This document shows, piece after piece, positions 18,701 to 27,665 of a DNA stretch of 64,000 bases (positions are counted from its first letter, which is position 1; each line of letters starts with the position of its first letter). A program made the translations under genes and the position numbers. The notes under the pieces are model-generated. The model was not told the DNA's origin, searched no databases, and was given only the letters and a program-made list of their open reading frames with translations. The stretch is from the NCBI GenBank assembly GCA_000381625.1, contig KB906767.1:5633357-5697356 (forward strand). The letters are read 5' to 3'. The stretch comes from Bryobacterales bacterium KBS 96 (GTDB lineage Bacteria; Acidobacteriota; Terriglobia; Bryobacterales; Bryobacteraceae).

Positions 18701-18816
18701 GCGTACAGCGCGCGCGAACCATCGTCGAATCGTACTTCACCCTGGATGCGCCGGGATAGCGCGGCGCCCAGGCTCCGCGCTTGTTCGGAGGACACCGTCG
18801 TCGGCGGAGCGATCAT
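15751..18816 (-). CDS. FAD-linked oxidase fused to Fe-S/CCG domains (D-lactate or glycolate dehydrogenase type), C-terminal membrane helix
   Basis: A 1021-residue fusion. Residues about 20-250 are an FAD_binding_4 domain (VPILGRGCGTSLAGQC), then an FAD-oxidase C domain to about 540. Next come iron-sulfur motifs CFGVGKCRGLDGGTMCPSF and LCLACKGCKGDCPVNVD, and two CCG domains (HLCCGRPLYD and SGCCGLAGSFGYEEGHYD) near 760 and 910. This matches D-lactate/2-hydroxyacid dehydrogenases that pass electrons to quinone. The last 40 residues contain a hydrophobic helix (MTATAGAGMLLAGGLYLLS), which would anchor the enzyme to the membrane and is unusual for the family. Start overlaps the stop of the preceding ThDP enzyme as ATGA. 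Substrate inferred as D-lactate from that neighbour. Confidence 0.9.
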   Translation of the reverse strand: MIAPPTTVSSEQARSLGAALSRRIQGEVRFDDGSRALYASDLSMYRQPPIGVVIPRTIEDVMRTIEICRQHQVPILGRGCGTSLAGQCCNVAVVIDFSKYLNKLLELNSRHKYAWVEPGLIDDDLRDAAEKYHLTLAPDPATHEYCTLGGMIGNNSCGVHSVMGGKTVDNVEELDILTYDGVRMTVGPTSESELETIIRKGGRKGDIYAKLKSIRDRYAALIRERYPNIPRRVSGYNLDQLLPENGFHVARALVGTESTCVLVLRAKMRLMHSPPYRSLVVIAYPNVFVAGDRTVAIREMGPIGLEAFQKHLIENEQRKGNKVAGLDLLAPGDTWLLAEFGADTQKEANALARKAMDKIREIDHDQIGMRLLEDSANQKKIWKIREAGVGASRVPGVEDSWPSWEDAAVAPENVGKYLRDFYKLLDKYHYVCTLYGHFGDGCIHARITFNPKTAEGVRNYRGFMTEIAHIVVRHGGSLSGEHGDGQARAELLPIMFGSDLIQAFREFKSAWDPLWRMNPGKIVDPYPLDSNLREGPDYKPKPVLTWFQFPDDNGSLAQATERCFGVGKCRGLDGGTMCPSFHATRDEMHTTRGRARLLFEMLRGDVIQDGWRDEHIREALDLCLACKGCKGDCPVNVDVATYKAEFLAHYYEGRTRPPAAYAMGQIFRWAQLASQFPDLANLLTQTPGLSSIAKKLAGVTQHRKMPAFAPRTFKSWFAQHETETRRKDDRRPEVVLWPDTFNNHFFPHTAIAAVEVLESAGYRVRVPEQHLCCGRPLYDYGLLDQAKKHLLQILSALQPQITAGTPVVCLEPSCASVFRDELTNMLSKNEDAYRLREQTFVLSDFLARVDYRVPVLKRNALVHGHCHQKAIFDIDSETNLLKRMGIKAELLDSGCCGLAGSFGYEEGHYDVSMKIGERVLLPRVRSAGSETLIVADGFSCREQIEHGTKRRGMHLAEVIQMALHQPLPPRKSKYVEAGFVQERPSYPVMTATAGAGMLLAGGLYLLSRKNAGGTPADTPTH

Positions 18817-20630
18817 TCGCCGTTCTCCTTCTTGCCGGTGATAATTTCCTTCAGCCGGCCCGCCGCTCCATACGAACTGGAAGGAAACAGCGCTTCATCC
18901 ATGGCCTGACGGCCCATCGTTAGCGAAATGCGCCCGCGATCGCGTTCGCCTCGTAACAGCGCTTCGGCAAGATGCTTTGTTTCCGCGCGCGTGACTTGCG
19001 GCGGCATGGGCGGCTCGTTCGGATCGGTGATGCATTCGATCACAACCGGTCCATCAAGCGAAAGCGCTTCCTTGAGCTGAGACTTGCAGTGCTTCGGATT
19101 GTCGATGCGAATGCCGGTCGCGCCGCAGCCTTCGGCCACCTTGACGAAATCGATCGGTTTGAGATCGACGCCGTATTCGGGATTGCCGAGATAGATCATC
19201 TGTTCCCACTTGATCAAGCCCAGAGTGTCGTTCCTCAACACGACAATCTTCACGGGCAGATTATGTTGAGCAAGGGTGACGAGATCGCCCATCATCATGC
19301 TGAGCGATCCATCGCCCGTGAACGACACAACCTGGCGTCCCGGATACGCAACCTGTGCGCCGATGGCGTAAGGAAGTCCGGCCGCCATGCTGCACAGCGT
19401 CCCGCTAAATGAAAACTGCTGCCGGGCGCGGAGTTTCATCCGTGCGACCCAAGTGGTGACTGTGCCGGAATCTCCCGTGACGATCGCGTCGTCTTCGAGT
19501 AGTTGGCCCAAATTCCAGGCGACGACCTGAGGTTTCATCGGTTTCCCTGTGCGAGTGCCGCGCTCCTCCATCAGGTCCCACCAGTCCTCCATTCCCTTCT
19601 GCGCCTGCTGTAGAAAACTGCGGTCCTCATTGCGAGATAAATACATCAGCAATTCGCGCAACGTCGCCTGCGCATCGCCTACCAGCCCGATATCAACCGG
19701 ATACCGCAACCCAATACGCTCCGGCTTGTCGTCAATTTGAATGCCGGTCGCCTGGCCCGGTGTGGGAAGGAATTCGATGTATGGGAATGAGCTGCCTACG
19801 ATGAGCAACGCGTCGCAGTTCTCGAAGACATCGGAGGAAGGGCGCGTGCCGACTACGCCCGTTCCGCCGGTTGTGTAGGGGCTATCATCGGGCAGCACAT
19901 CTTTGCCGAGCATTGCCTTTACGACGGGCGCCGCAAGCCGGTCCGCGAGTTGTTCTACTTCCTGCCGCGCTCCACGCGCTCCCGATCCCACCAGGATGGC
20001 CATTTTCTTCTTGCCCTGCAGTGCTCTCGCGGCCTTCTCCAGTTGCGATCTCTCGGGGACTCGTTTCGGTATGGTGAACGCTTCGGAGGTGTGCCCTTTC
20101 AGGTTGCGCTTCGAACGCTTCTCATCGGACATGTCGGCGATCTGATAATCGATGGGGAGTGCGATATGGGCGACGGCCCGGTGCCCGAGGGCCGCCCGGC
20201 ACGCATAATCGACAATGTTTTTGGCATGCGCGGGACCCATCAGGCGCTGGTTGTAGAAGGCCACGTCCTGATAGAGATAGTCCTGGTTCATGTCCTGTAG
20301 ATAATTCGTCCCTATCAGATCGTGGTAGGTCATGCCCGTGATGGCCAGCACCGGAGCTTGGTCGATCTTGGCGTCATACAGCCCGTTCAGCATGTGAATG
20401 GCGCCCGGCGCCGCAGTGGAGAAGCACACGCCGAGTTTGCCTGTGAACTTCGCGTACCCGGTGGCGGCCATGGCGGCTGTTTCTTCATGCCTCACGTGAA
20501 CGTACCGGATGCGGTCCTTGTGCGTGCGAAGGGCTTCCATGAAGCCGTTAATGCCATCTCCGGGCAGGCCGAACACGACGTCGACACCCCAGTCGATCAG
20601 GCTCTCAACGAGAACGTCCGATGCAGTCAT
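18813..20630 (-). CDS. Thiamine-diphosphate enzyme, pyruvate oxidase/PoxB-like
   Basis: A 605-residue protein with the three domains of the pyruvate oxidase/acetolactate synthase family. The N-terminal PYR domain has FGLPGDGINGF and the activating Glu in VRHEETAAMAA. The C-terminal PP domain has the ThDP motif GDGSLSMMMGDLVTLAQHNLPVKIV region, with GDG and N at normal spacing. PoxB-like enzymes decarboxylate pyruvate to acetate with quinone or oxygen as acceptor. The ATG at 20630 is preceded by GAGG at a good distance; an upstream TTG adds two residues. The gene is coupled to the FAD/Fe-S oxidase by ATGA. Other ThDP decarboxylases of the same family cannot be excluded. Confidence 0.88.
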   Translation of the reverse strand: MTASDVLVESLIDWGVDVVFGLPGDGINGFMEALRTHKDRIRYVHVRHEETAAMAATGYAKFTGKLGVCFSTAAPGAIHMLNGLYDAKIDQAPVLAITGMTYHDLIGTNYLQDMNQDYLYQDVAFYNQRLMGPAHAKNIVDYACRAALGHRAVAHIALPIDYQIADMSDEKRSKRNLKGHTSEAFTIPKRVPERSQLEKAARALQGKKKMAILVGSGARGARQEVEQLADRLAAPVVKAMLGKDVLPDDSPYTTGGTGVVGTRPSSDVFENCDALLIVGSSFPYIEFLPTPGQATGIQIDDKPERIGLRYPVDIGLVGDAQATLRELLMYLSRNEDRSFLQQAQKGMEDWWDLMEERGTRTGKPMKPQVVAWNLGQLLEDDAIVTGDSGTVTTWVARMKLRARQQFSFSGTLCSMAAGLPYAIGAQVAYPGRQVVSFTGDGSLSMMMGDLVTLAQHNLPVKIVVLRNDTLGLIKWEQMIYLGNPEYGVDLKPIDFVKVAEGCGATGIRIDNPKHCKSQLKEALSLDGPVVIECITDPNEPPMPPQVTRAETKHLAEALLRGERDRGRISLTMGRQAMDEALFPSSSYGAAGRLKEIITGKKENGE

Positions 20631-20804
20631 TAGCAACCTCAGTTATGAAGGAACGGCATCCCGCATTGGAAGGGGCCATCTCATTGCTGAAATAGGAGTG
20701 CCGTTTTGGTTCAACCGTGCTGATGACGACTCTCGATTTTGAAGTGTTTCTTCCAGCTAGGCGAACACCGTAAAATTGACGGCGCAAGGCGAGCGAAGCG
20801 GGCT

Positions 20805-23063
20805 TTAGTTCAGCCTGAACTTCGTCTGTTGTGCAATGTCCACTGACGATCCGCCCACCATGACGGTGTACTCGCCGGGCTCAATCGCCCATTGCCTTTT
20901 TGTATTCCAGACAGCCAACTGATTCTGCGCGACATGGAACGTTACGGTTCGGGTTTCGCCGGCTTTGAGATGAACGCGCAAGAATCCCTTTAACGCTTTG
21001 ATCGGCGTCTCTACGCTGCTCACGTCGTCGCGAATATAAAGCTGGGCGACCTCATCTCCCGCGAGGGCGCCGGTGTTCGTCACGTCCACCGAGACCGTGA
21101 TATCCGCCTTGCTGCCGGCCGGTGGGGCAATCGCGGAAATGCGATCGTATTTGAAGGTGCTGTAACTCAAGCCGTAGCCAAACGGAAACAGCGGCTTGCC
21201 GTTGCTGTCGATGTACTTCAGCACTTTGGACGGATGGTAGTTATAGAAATCGGGCAGTTGTCCCACTGTCTGCGGAAACGTAATCGTGATTCTTCCGGCG
21301 GGGTTGTTGTCGCCAAAGAGCGTCTCCGCAATGGCCCGGCCGCCGAACTCGCCCGGATACCATGCCTCGAGAATCGCCGGAATGTGCTTTGCGGCCCACG
21401 TGATCGTCAGCGGCCGTCCATTTTGCAAAACGAGCACGACCGGTTTGCCAGTCGCCGCAATGGCTTCGAGCAATTGCTCCTGATTGCCGGGAAGGTTCAA
21501 ATTCGAACGGTCGAAGCCTTCTCCCGAAATGCCTTGCTTCTCTCCTAACCCGAGAATTACGACGTCAGCCCTGCTTGCGGTCGCGACGGCGGCAGGAATA
21601 GCGGCGCCGTCATTGAAGGCGATCTGGGCATGGGGCGCCAGTGCCCGGATTCCATCGAGCATCGTGACATGCTTGCCTTGCGCCGCATCGGAGTAATCGC
21701 CCAATCTAGCGACGTCCGCATTCGGCCCAATCACCGCGATGTGCTGGAGTGTTTTCGAGAGCGGCAGCAGATGACCGTCATTCTTCAGTAGGCACATGGA
21801 TTGACGGGCGGATTCGAGCGACAACGCCAAATGCGCCGGACTGCGCCGCACTTTGGCGTCCAGATCGGGATCAATCGCCGGATGGTCGAATAATCCCAAC
21901 TCGAACTTCACGCGCAAAACGGACGAGACGGCCCGGTCGAGCGCCTCCGGCGCAAGCGTGCCGTCCTTGATGCCGGAGACGATCGCGTCTTGAAAGACGT
22001 CGTGCTTGAAATCGTAGAACTGCATGTCCACGCCGGAGTTCAGCGCCAGCGCGATGGCTGCCTTCGCGTTCGCCGACACGCGGTGCTTGTCGACCAGTTC
22101 ACGGATTGCGCCGAGGTCCGAGAGAACGAATCCCCGGAATCCCCATTCTTTGCGCAGAATATCGAGCAACAGCAAAGGATTTGCTGTACATGGTATTCCG
22201 TCGATCTCGTTGTAGGCGGCCATCACGCCCATGGCCTGCCCGTTGCGAATGGCCGGCTCGAACGACTTCAAAAGAATGGTGCGGAGTTCGCGCTCGCCAG
22301 CATGTGCAGGCGATGTATTGGTTCCGCTTTCCGGAACGCCGTACGCGGCGAAATGCTTCGGTTCAGCGACAACAGTATGATCCGTAGCCAGTGACGAGCC
22401 TTGCGCGCCCTCGACGTAAGCCAGGCCCATCCGGCCGCTCAGGTACGGATCTTCGCCAAAGTCTTCCTCGACACGTCCCCAGCGCGGATCGCGTGCGACG
22501 TCAAGCACTGGGCCCAGCACCATATCGACCCCCACGGCGCGCATTTCTGAGGCGATTGCCGCGCTGGTTTCTTTCGCAAGCTCCGGATTCCAAGTCGCCG
22601 CCAAATTGATAGGGGCGGGGAAGAGCGTTTCGTTGAAACCCATATATCCATGCAGTCCTTCTTCGATGAACAGCGCCGGAATGCCGAGACGCGAGTGATC
22701 CATGACCCACCTCTGGATACCGTTGGAAAGCGTCGCGTTGGGTGGATACAGATCATGAATGCTGCCTACGCCGAGATTGCCCCACAGTTGTTCCGCTCTG
22801 TCCGTCCGGAAAACTGCGTCGGGCGCCGCGTGGGTCCGGTTCGTGGCCTTGTCCACCAGATCCGGAATCCCGGCGTACATGTCGAGTTGGCGCGCCTTTT
22901 CGGCAACGGTCATGCGGCCCAGCAAATCGTGAATGCGCTCCTCGACCGGCAAGTTCGTCTGCTTGTAAGGCGGAGTTTGTCCGGAAGGCTCCTGCGCCCA
23001 AATGGCCGTTACGCTGCAGCTAAGAAGAAATAGAACTGTACAAATTGGTTTACGGATCGACAT
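20805..23063 (-). CDS. Exported beta-glucosidase-like glycoside hydrolase family 3
   Basis: A 752-residue protein starting with a signal peptide (FLLSCSVTAIWAQ, cleaved near residue 24). The GH3 N-terminal barrel has PVLDVARDPRWGRVEEDFGEDP region motifs, KHFAAYG with the substrate-binding KH, and GFVLSDLGAI with the nucleophile Asp, where the usual SDW is SDL. The C-terminal alpha/beta sandwich and a fibronectin-III-like domain (LKGFLRVHLKAGETRTVTF) are complete. Such enzymes release glucose or xylose from oligosaccharide ends in the periplasm. It is a single gene, divergent from the DUF3857 pair across a 320-base region. Confidence 0.94.
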   Translation of the reverse strand: MSIRKPICTVLFLLSCSVTAIWAQEPSGQTPPYKQTNLPVEERIHDLLGRMTVAEKARQLDMYAGIPDLVDKATNRTHAAPDAVFRTDRAEQLWGNLGVGSIHDLYPPNATLSNGIQRWVMDHSRLGIPALFIEEGLHGYMGFNETLFPAPINLAATWNPELAKETSAAIASEMRAVGVDMVLGPVLDVARDPRWGRVEEDFGEDPYLSGRMGLAYVEGAQGSSLATDHTVVAEPKHFAAYGVPESGTNTSPAHAGERELRTILLKSFEPAIRNGQAMGVMAAYNEIDGIPCTANPLLLLDILRKEWGFRGFVLSDLGAIRELVDKHRVSANAKAAIALALNSGVDMQFYDFKHDVFQDAIVSGIKDGTLAPEALDRAVSSVLRVKFELGLFDHPAIDPDLDAKVRRSPAHLALSLESARQSMCLLKNDGHLLPLSKTLQHIAVIGPNADVARLGDYSDAAQGKHVTMLDGIRALAPHAQIAFNDGAAIPAAVATASRADVVILGLGEKQGISGEGFDRSNLNLPGNQEQLLEAIAATGKPVVLVLQNGRPLTITWAAKHIPAILEAWYPGEFGGRAIAETLFGDNNPAGRITITFPQTVGQLPDFYNYHPSKVLKYIDSNGKPLFPFGYGLSYSTFKYDRISAIAPPAGSKADITVSVDVTNTGALAGDEVAQLYIRDDVSSVETPIKALKGFLRVHLKAGETRTVTFHVAQNQLAVWNTKRQWAIEPGEYTVMVGGSSVDIAQQTKFRLN

Positions 23064-23383
23064 GTTTTGAGTTGCGGGGTGTTTCCACTATCTCGTATCC
23101 AGGATGCCACCGGGCCGCCTCATGCTCTACGGGTGCTTCGTGGCTCATATCGAACCGCCGCTGAGCCGCAGAGGATCAGGGCTCGCGTTATAAATCTAAC
23201 AATCCCGCCTTTGCGATAAGGTTATCGCTATACAGTTCTACGAAAACTTATAGGACTTACTTAGGTATATGCCTATAGCTGATACAGCTTGTGCTCGGCT
23301 ATACTAAACGCACATTTGTATCTTGGCTCGCCAGGGCATCTGTTATGGTCGCCTCACTCAGACGAGTCTCTCGTAGGTGACTT
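23064..23383. promoter_or_regulatory. Divergent intergenic region with several short palindromes
   Basis: 320 bases between the divergent GH3 and DUF3857 genes, locally AT-richer than the flanks. Visible are GCGATAA-GG-TTATCGC at 23213-23228, the near-palindrome TAGGTATATGCCTA at 23262-23275, and AGCTG-ATA-CAGCT at 23278-23290. TATACT at 23300-23305 resembles a -10 box facing the DUF3857 gene, but no good -35 is seen. These are candidate operators; no regulator gene is adjacent. Confidence 0.4.
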
Positions 23384-25366
23384 TTGAAACAACTGCTATC
23401 GCTTTGTATTCTTTCCACGTGTTTGTGGACGGCCCCGTCGTGGGCAATGGATTGGAAGCCCATATCCCCTGAAGACCTTGCTCTGAAAACGCCGCGTGTC
23501 GATCCGGCCGCGGACGCGGAAGCTCTGTTCTGGGACGTGACGGTCGCCGATGCCGCCACGAACAACCAGTATCCGTACACGCTGTACACGCATTACCTGC
23601 GGATCAAAATCTTTACCGATCGCGGCGTCAAAGAATTCGGCACGGTCGATATCGACTATTCGAGAAAAACGCACATCAGCGATTTGGCGGCTCGGACGAT
23701 TGAGCCCGATGGATCCATTCAGGAACTGGCAAAAGACGCGGTGTTCGATCGGGTTGTGGTGAAAGCGGGTGGCCGCAAGATTCACGCAAGGTCGTTCGCC
23801 ATGCCCGGAGTGAAGCCCGGAGCAATCATTGAATACCGGTGGCGCGAGAATCACGACGACGAACTGGCAAATTACGTTCGACTGCCGGGCCAGCGCGATA
23901 TTCCCATCGAACACCTCATTTATCATTTGAAGCCGCTGAATAACCCCTATTTCCCGTATCGAATGCGGTACCAGCCGTTTAACATAGACCTTCCGCCGTT
24001 TCAGGCGGAGCGAGGCGGCTATTTCACATCGACGGTGAATAATATTTCGGCCTATCGCGAAGAACCGGATTCGCCACCCGCCGATCAGGTCCGGTCCTGG
24101 GTACTGATCTATTACGAATTGGATAAGAAGGAGACTCCGGAGAAGTTCTGGAAATCGGAAGGGAAACGCCTCTACGGTGTCTACAAGCCGCTCATTAAGG
24201 TGAATGGAGACGTGAAGGCGCTTGCCGCTCAAATCACTGCCGCCGCCAAGTCACCCGAGCATCAACTGCGGCTCATCGACATTTACTGCCAGAAAAATAT
24301 CAAGGATCTGAGCGGCAATTCGGTGACCGAGGCCGACCGCCAGGCCGCGAAGGAGAATCACAATACAGCCGACACTCTCAAGCGTGGCATCGGAACGCCG
24401 ATGGACATACAACTTGCGTTCGCGGCGCTGGCCATGGCGTCGGGGTTTGAGGCTAGGGTTGCCTACTTGCCCGACCGCGGATCCATGTTCTTTGCAAAGA
24501 CCTTAATGAGCACATATTACCTGTCGGCCAGCGACATAGCCGTCAAGGTAAATGGGCGCTGGCGGTTATATGACGCTGTGTCGCGTTATATCGAGCCGGG
24601 GCGAACGCGATGGCAGGAAGAGGGAGTAGACGCGCTAATCACCGACGATAAGAATCCCGAATGGGTGAGCAATCCGCTCACGGCTCCGCTCTCGTCGCAA
24701 CATCAGCGCACAGCCAGGCTGCGTCTCAACGAAGAGGGCACATTGGAGGGAGACGTCACCGAACTTCTAACCGGACATCCGGCCGAGACCTGGCGCTGGC
24801 AAAATACGGACCGATCCGTGCCCGATCGCGAGGAGCAACTCCGGACTGACGTAAAGAATCGATTGCCGGGCGCGGAAGTAACTCAAATCAAATTGAGCGA
24901 TCCCACCGATCTTATGCAGCCAGTTTCGCTCGCCTATCACGTCAAAGTCCAAGGTTACGCCACGCGTACCGGCAAGCGCCTCTTTGTGACTCCCGCGTTC
25001 TTCGAATTTAACGAAGCTGCGCGGTATTCGAGCGGCGACCGGCGTTACGACATCTACTGGGACTATCCCTGGTCTGAGATTGAAGACGTCAACATTCAAA
25101 CGCCGAATGGATTCGATCTCGATCACGCGGATGCCCCCGGAGGCCTGACTTTCGACCCCGTCGGCAGTTATACCGTGAAGATGCTCAAGACCTCCGATAA
25201 CCATCTGCTCTATCACCGCGAGTTGATCGTCGGCAAAGGCGGAAATATTCTCCTGCCGCGGACAAGTTACCCGAGTCTGAAGAAGTTGTTCGATGGCATT
25301 CACGACCGCGATTCGCATCTGATGACTCTAAAGATGCAGACGGCCACCGTGGCGGGAGCGAAGTAA
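23384..25366 (+). CDS. DUF3857 protein with an inactive transglutaminase-like domain
   Basis: A 660-residue exported protein: TTG start with TAGGTGA upstream, signal peptide to about residue 21. Residues about 60-250 are a DUF3857 beta domain, followed by a transglutaminase-like core near 290-400 and a C-terminal domain. In its paralogue next door the core reads YGDCKDKANLM, FNHAI and FFDPTD. Here the equivalent positions are IGTPMDIQLA (Pro339 for Cys), LSASDI (Ala382 for His) and LYDAVS (Asp397 kept). The triad is therefore broken and thiol catalysis is not expected. It may bind peptides or polysaccharide or regulate its partner. The stop is 8 bases before the next gene. Confidence 0.85.
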   Translation: MKQLLSLCILSTCLWTAPSWAMDWKPISPEDLALKTPRVDPAADAEALFWDVTVADAATNNQYPYTLYTHYLRIKIFTDRGVKEFGTVDIDYSRKTHISDLAARTIEPDGSIQELAKDAVFDRVVVKAGGRKIHARSFAMPGVKPGAIIEYRWRENHDDELANYVRLPGQRDIPIEHLIYHLKPLNNPYFPYRMRYQPFNIDLPPFQAERGGYFTSTVNNISAYREEPDSPPADQVRSWVLIYYELDKKETPEKFWKSEGKRLYGVYKPLIKVNGDVKALAAQITAAAKSPEHQLRLIDIYCQKNIKDLSGNSVTEADRQAAKENHNTADTLKRGIGTPMDIQLAFAALAMASGFEARVAYLPDRGSMFFAKTLMSTYYLSASDIAVKVNGRWRLYDAVSRYIEPGRTRWQEEGVDALITDDKNPEWVSNPLTAPLSSQHQRTARLRLNEEGTLEGDVTELLTGHPAETWRWQNTDRSVPDREEQLRTDVKNRLPGAEVTQIKLSDPTDLMQPVSLAYHVKVQGYATRTGKRLFVTPAFFEFNEAARYSSGDRRYDIYWDYPWSEIEDVNIQTPNGFDLDHADAPGGLTFDPVGSYTVKMLKTSDNHLLYHRELIVGKGGNILLPRTSYPSLKKLFDGIHDRDSHLMTLKMQTATVAGAK

Positions 25367-25374
25367 CGGGAGCC

Positions 25375-27327
25375 ATGCGAAAACTCATTTATCTGGGGCT
25401 ATTCGCGGCCGCGGCCTCTCTTCAGGCGGCCGACACCGCGCCGGATTGGGTTCGGGAAATCAGCGGGCGCTCGCTGCCGGTTTATCCGGCCGAGGTGCGT
25501 TCGGTCACGCTGCTCGATGAGGCGCGTGCTTCTATTGATGTGACCGGAAGAACAATCACTCAATTCCGCCAGGCGGTTCGGGTGACGAAACTCGAAGGCC
25601 GGCGCGATGCCATGGCAAGCATTCCCTATCTGAAAGGGAACAGCAAAATCCGGGACTTCCGCGCCTGGCTGGTGGAGCCGAACGGATTCGTAAAAGCCTA
25701 TGGCAAGGACAACACGGTCGATGCCGCCATGCAGGCGAGCTTCGAACTATATGACGAACTCCGCGTGCGTTTTATCGAAGCGCGCAACCCGGAAGTAGGA
25801 TCTACATTCGCCTGGTCGGCCGAATTGGAGGAAACCCCCATTGTGCCGCAGGTCAACTGGTCCTTCCAGGGGCGTGCACCGGTCCTGCTCTCGCGGTACG
25901 CCGTCACGCTGCCCTCGGGGTGGACCGCCAAGGGCACGATGTTTAATCATGCCGCGATTGCGCCTCATGTTGAAGGGAGCACGTTCACCTGGGAATTGCG
26001 CGATCTGCCGTTGATCAAGAAAGAACCGGACAGTCCGAGCCTGCACTCGCTCGCGCCTCATCTGGGCGTGATCTTCACTCCGCCGGACGGTAGCCCGAAC
26101 GCCCGAAACCTGGGTACGTGGCGGGATGTTTCCGCCTGGATGAGCACGCTGACCGATCCGCAGGCAGAAGCGAACGAGCCGCTGACCGCCAAGGTAAAGG
26201 AACTGATCGCGCCGGCTAAAACCGATTATGAGCGCCTTCAGGCGATTGGCCATTACGTCCAGAACATCAAGTATGTCGCGATTGAGATCAACCTTGCGCG
26301 CGGCGGCGGTTTCCAGCCGCACCTCGCGTCGGATGTATTCGCGAAGCAGTATGGAGACTGTAAGGATAAAGCAAATTTGATGCGGGCGATGTTGAAAGTC
26401 GCCGGCATCGATTCGTATCTTGTCAATATCTTTTCCGGGGATCGGGACCATGTGCGTCCGGAGTGGGCGTCACCTTACCAGTTCAACCACGCCATCATCG
26501 CCGTGAAAGTGGGGAATGAGATATCCACTCCGTCCGTGCTGCCAGATCCATCGATAGGACGCCTGCTTTTCTTCGATCCAACCGATGAGAGCACGCCTGT
26601 TGGGGACCTACCGGACGACGAGCAGGGAAGCTTTGCGCTGATCGTTGCGGGAGAGCGGGGCGGCATCGTTCAAGTGCCTTCCGCGCCGCCGGAAACGAAT
26701 CGCTCCGATATCACCATCACGGCCGTGCTGTCGGATACCGGCGAACTCGACGCCACATTGACGGAGCGGAATCGGGGCCAACGGGCGGCCGACATTCGCC
26801 GCATCTACTCGCACGAACAACAGGCGGATTTTCAGAAGCAGATGGAATCCTGGCTTACCGGAACTGCAAAGGAGGTCAATCTGACTCAGCTTGAAACGAA
26901 AGATGCCTTCGAAAAAGAGCAGTTCGGCCTCGATATCGCGTTCAAGGCTCCGAGTTATGCCCAAATTATGCAGCAGCGGCTGCTGGTGTTTCGGCCGTCG
27001 ATCGTGCAGCGCTGGAACGGGTTTGTGGTCCAGACCGATCCGCGAACCACTCCGGTGGCGCTCGATGCCGAGTGTTACCACAAGCAGGTGCGGGTGAAAC
27101 TGCCCTCCAGCTTTAAGGTCGATGAGATGCCGGATGCCGCAAGTTTCACAGCTCCCTTTGGAAAATATTCATCGACTTACAAACTCGAAGCCGGCGACCT
27201 TCTCTTCACGGAAGAATTGGACATCTCGGCCGCGACCATCCCGGCCGAACGATACCCGGAAGTAAAGACGTTTTTCGAGCACGTCGCCGGCGCGGAACAA
27301 GCGCCACTGGTGCTCATCAAAAACTAG
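25375..27327 (+). CDS. DUF3857 protein with an intact transglutaminase-like triad
   Basis: A 650-residue exported protein with a signal peptide cleaved near residue 19 (AASLQAAD). DUF3857 domain at about 45-220, transglutaminase-like core at about 265-410, C-terminal domain after that. The catalytic set is visible: Cys329 in YGDCKDKANLM, His372 in QFNHAIIAV and Asp401 in FFDPTDE. Members are periplasmic or outer-membrane-associated and thought to act as peptidases or crosslinkers, but biochemical roles are little known. It shares an operon and ancestry with the preceding inactive paralogue. Confidence 0.9.
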   Translation: MRKLIYLGLFAAAASLQAADTAPDWVREISGRSLPVYPAEVRSVTLLDEARASIDVTGRTITQFRQAVRVTKLEGRRDAMASIPYLKGNSKIRDFRAWLVEPNGFVKAYGKDNTVDAAMQASFELYDELRVRFIEARNPEVGSTFAWSAELEETPIVPQVNWSFQGRAPVLLSRYAVTLPSGWTAKGTMFNHAAIAPHVEGSTFTWELRDLPLIKKEPDSPSLHSLAPHLGVIFTPPDGSPNARNLGTWRDVSAWMSTLTDPQAEANEPLTAKVKELIAPAKTDYERLQAIGHYVQNIKYVAIEINLARGGGFQPHLASDVFAKQYGDCKDKANLMRAMLKVAGIDSYLVNIFSGDRDHVRPEWASPYQFNHAIIAVKVGNEISTPSVLPDPSIGRLLFFDPTDESTPVGDLPDDEQGSFALIVAGERGGIVQVPSAPPETNRSDITITAVLSDTGELDATLTERNRGQRAADIRRIYSHEQQADFQKQMESWLTGTAKEVNLTQLETKDAFEKEQFGLDIAFKAPSYAQIMQQRLLVFRPSIVQRWNGFVVQTDPRTTPVALDAECYHKQVRVKLPSSFKVDEMPDAASFTAPFGKYSSTYKLEAGDLLFTEELDISAATIPAERYPEVKTFFEHVAGAEQAPLVLIKN

Positions 27328-27665
27328 TCTCTGACCATGATGGTCAACCGACAACCTGCGCATCGGCGTGCGGCGGCCCCGTTTGGAAGTCCCTCTCGAT
27401 GCCGGGTAAAGTAATAACGTGTTCACGCCAACGATGAGCGTGCTCCTATTTGCACCGAAGAAATCTCTATCAAAGTAGCGGGCCGTGTCCGGCGGATTGC
27501 AAATTGAATCGGGTACAACAATGAGCAGCGAGTTTTCGCCGGTAACTGCGCCGTCGTCTTCTAACGCTTGCCGGTGGCGCGGATGCCGCCTCGTCGCCGG
27601 TGTTCCTTTCGCGTGATATATCTCGTAGCTCCGGTCGGCCGGCTGCATAGCAACAAGGAGAAACA
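27328..27665. other. Intergenic region, no gene seen
   Basis: 338 bases between the DUF3857 pair and the next small gene. A perfect inverted repeat TGACCAT-G-ATGGTCA lies at 27332-27346, just after the DUF3857 stop, but no T-run follows, so it is not a standard terminator. A minus-strand frame crosses the region but is rich in Arg and lacks a recognisable domain. The end of the region holds CAAGGAGAAACA, the ribosome site of the next gene. Confidence 0.45.

Noticed and set aside
18001-18759. 252-residue forward frame opposite the same oxidase
   Set aside because: Antisense shadow with no recognisable motif.
27332-27346. Perfect 15-base inverted repeat as terminator
   Set aside because: Only 7 base pairs, one-base centre unsuited to a loop, and no T-run.
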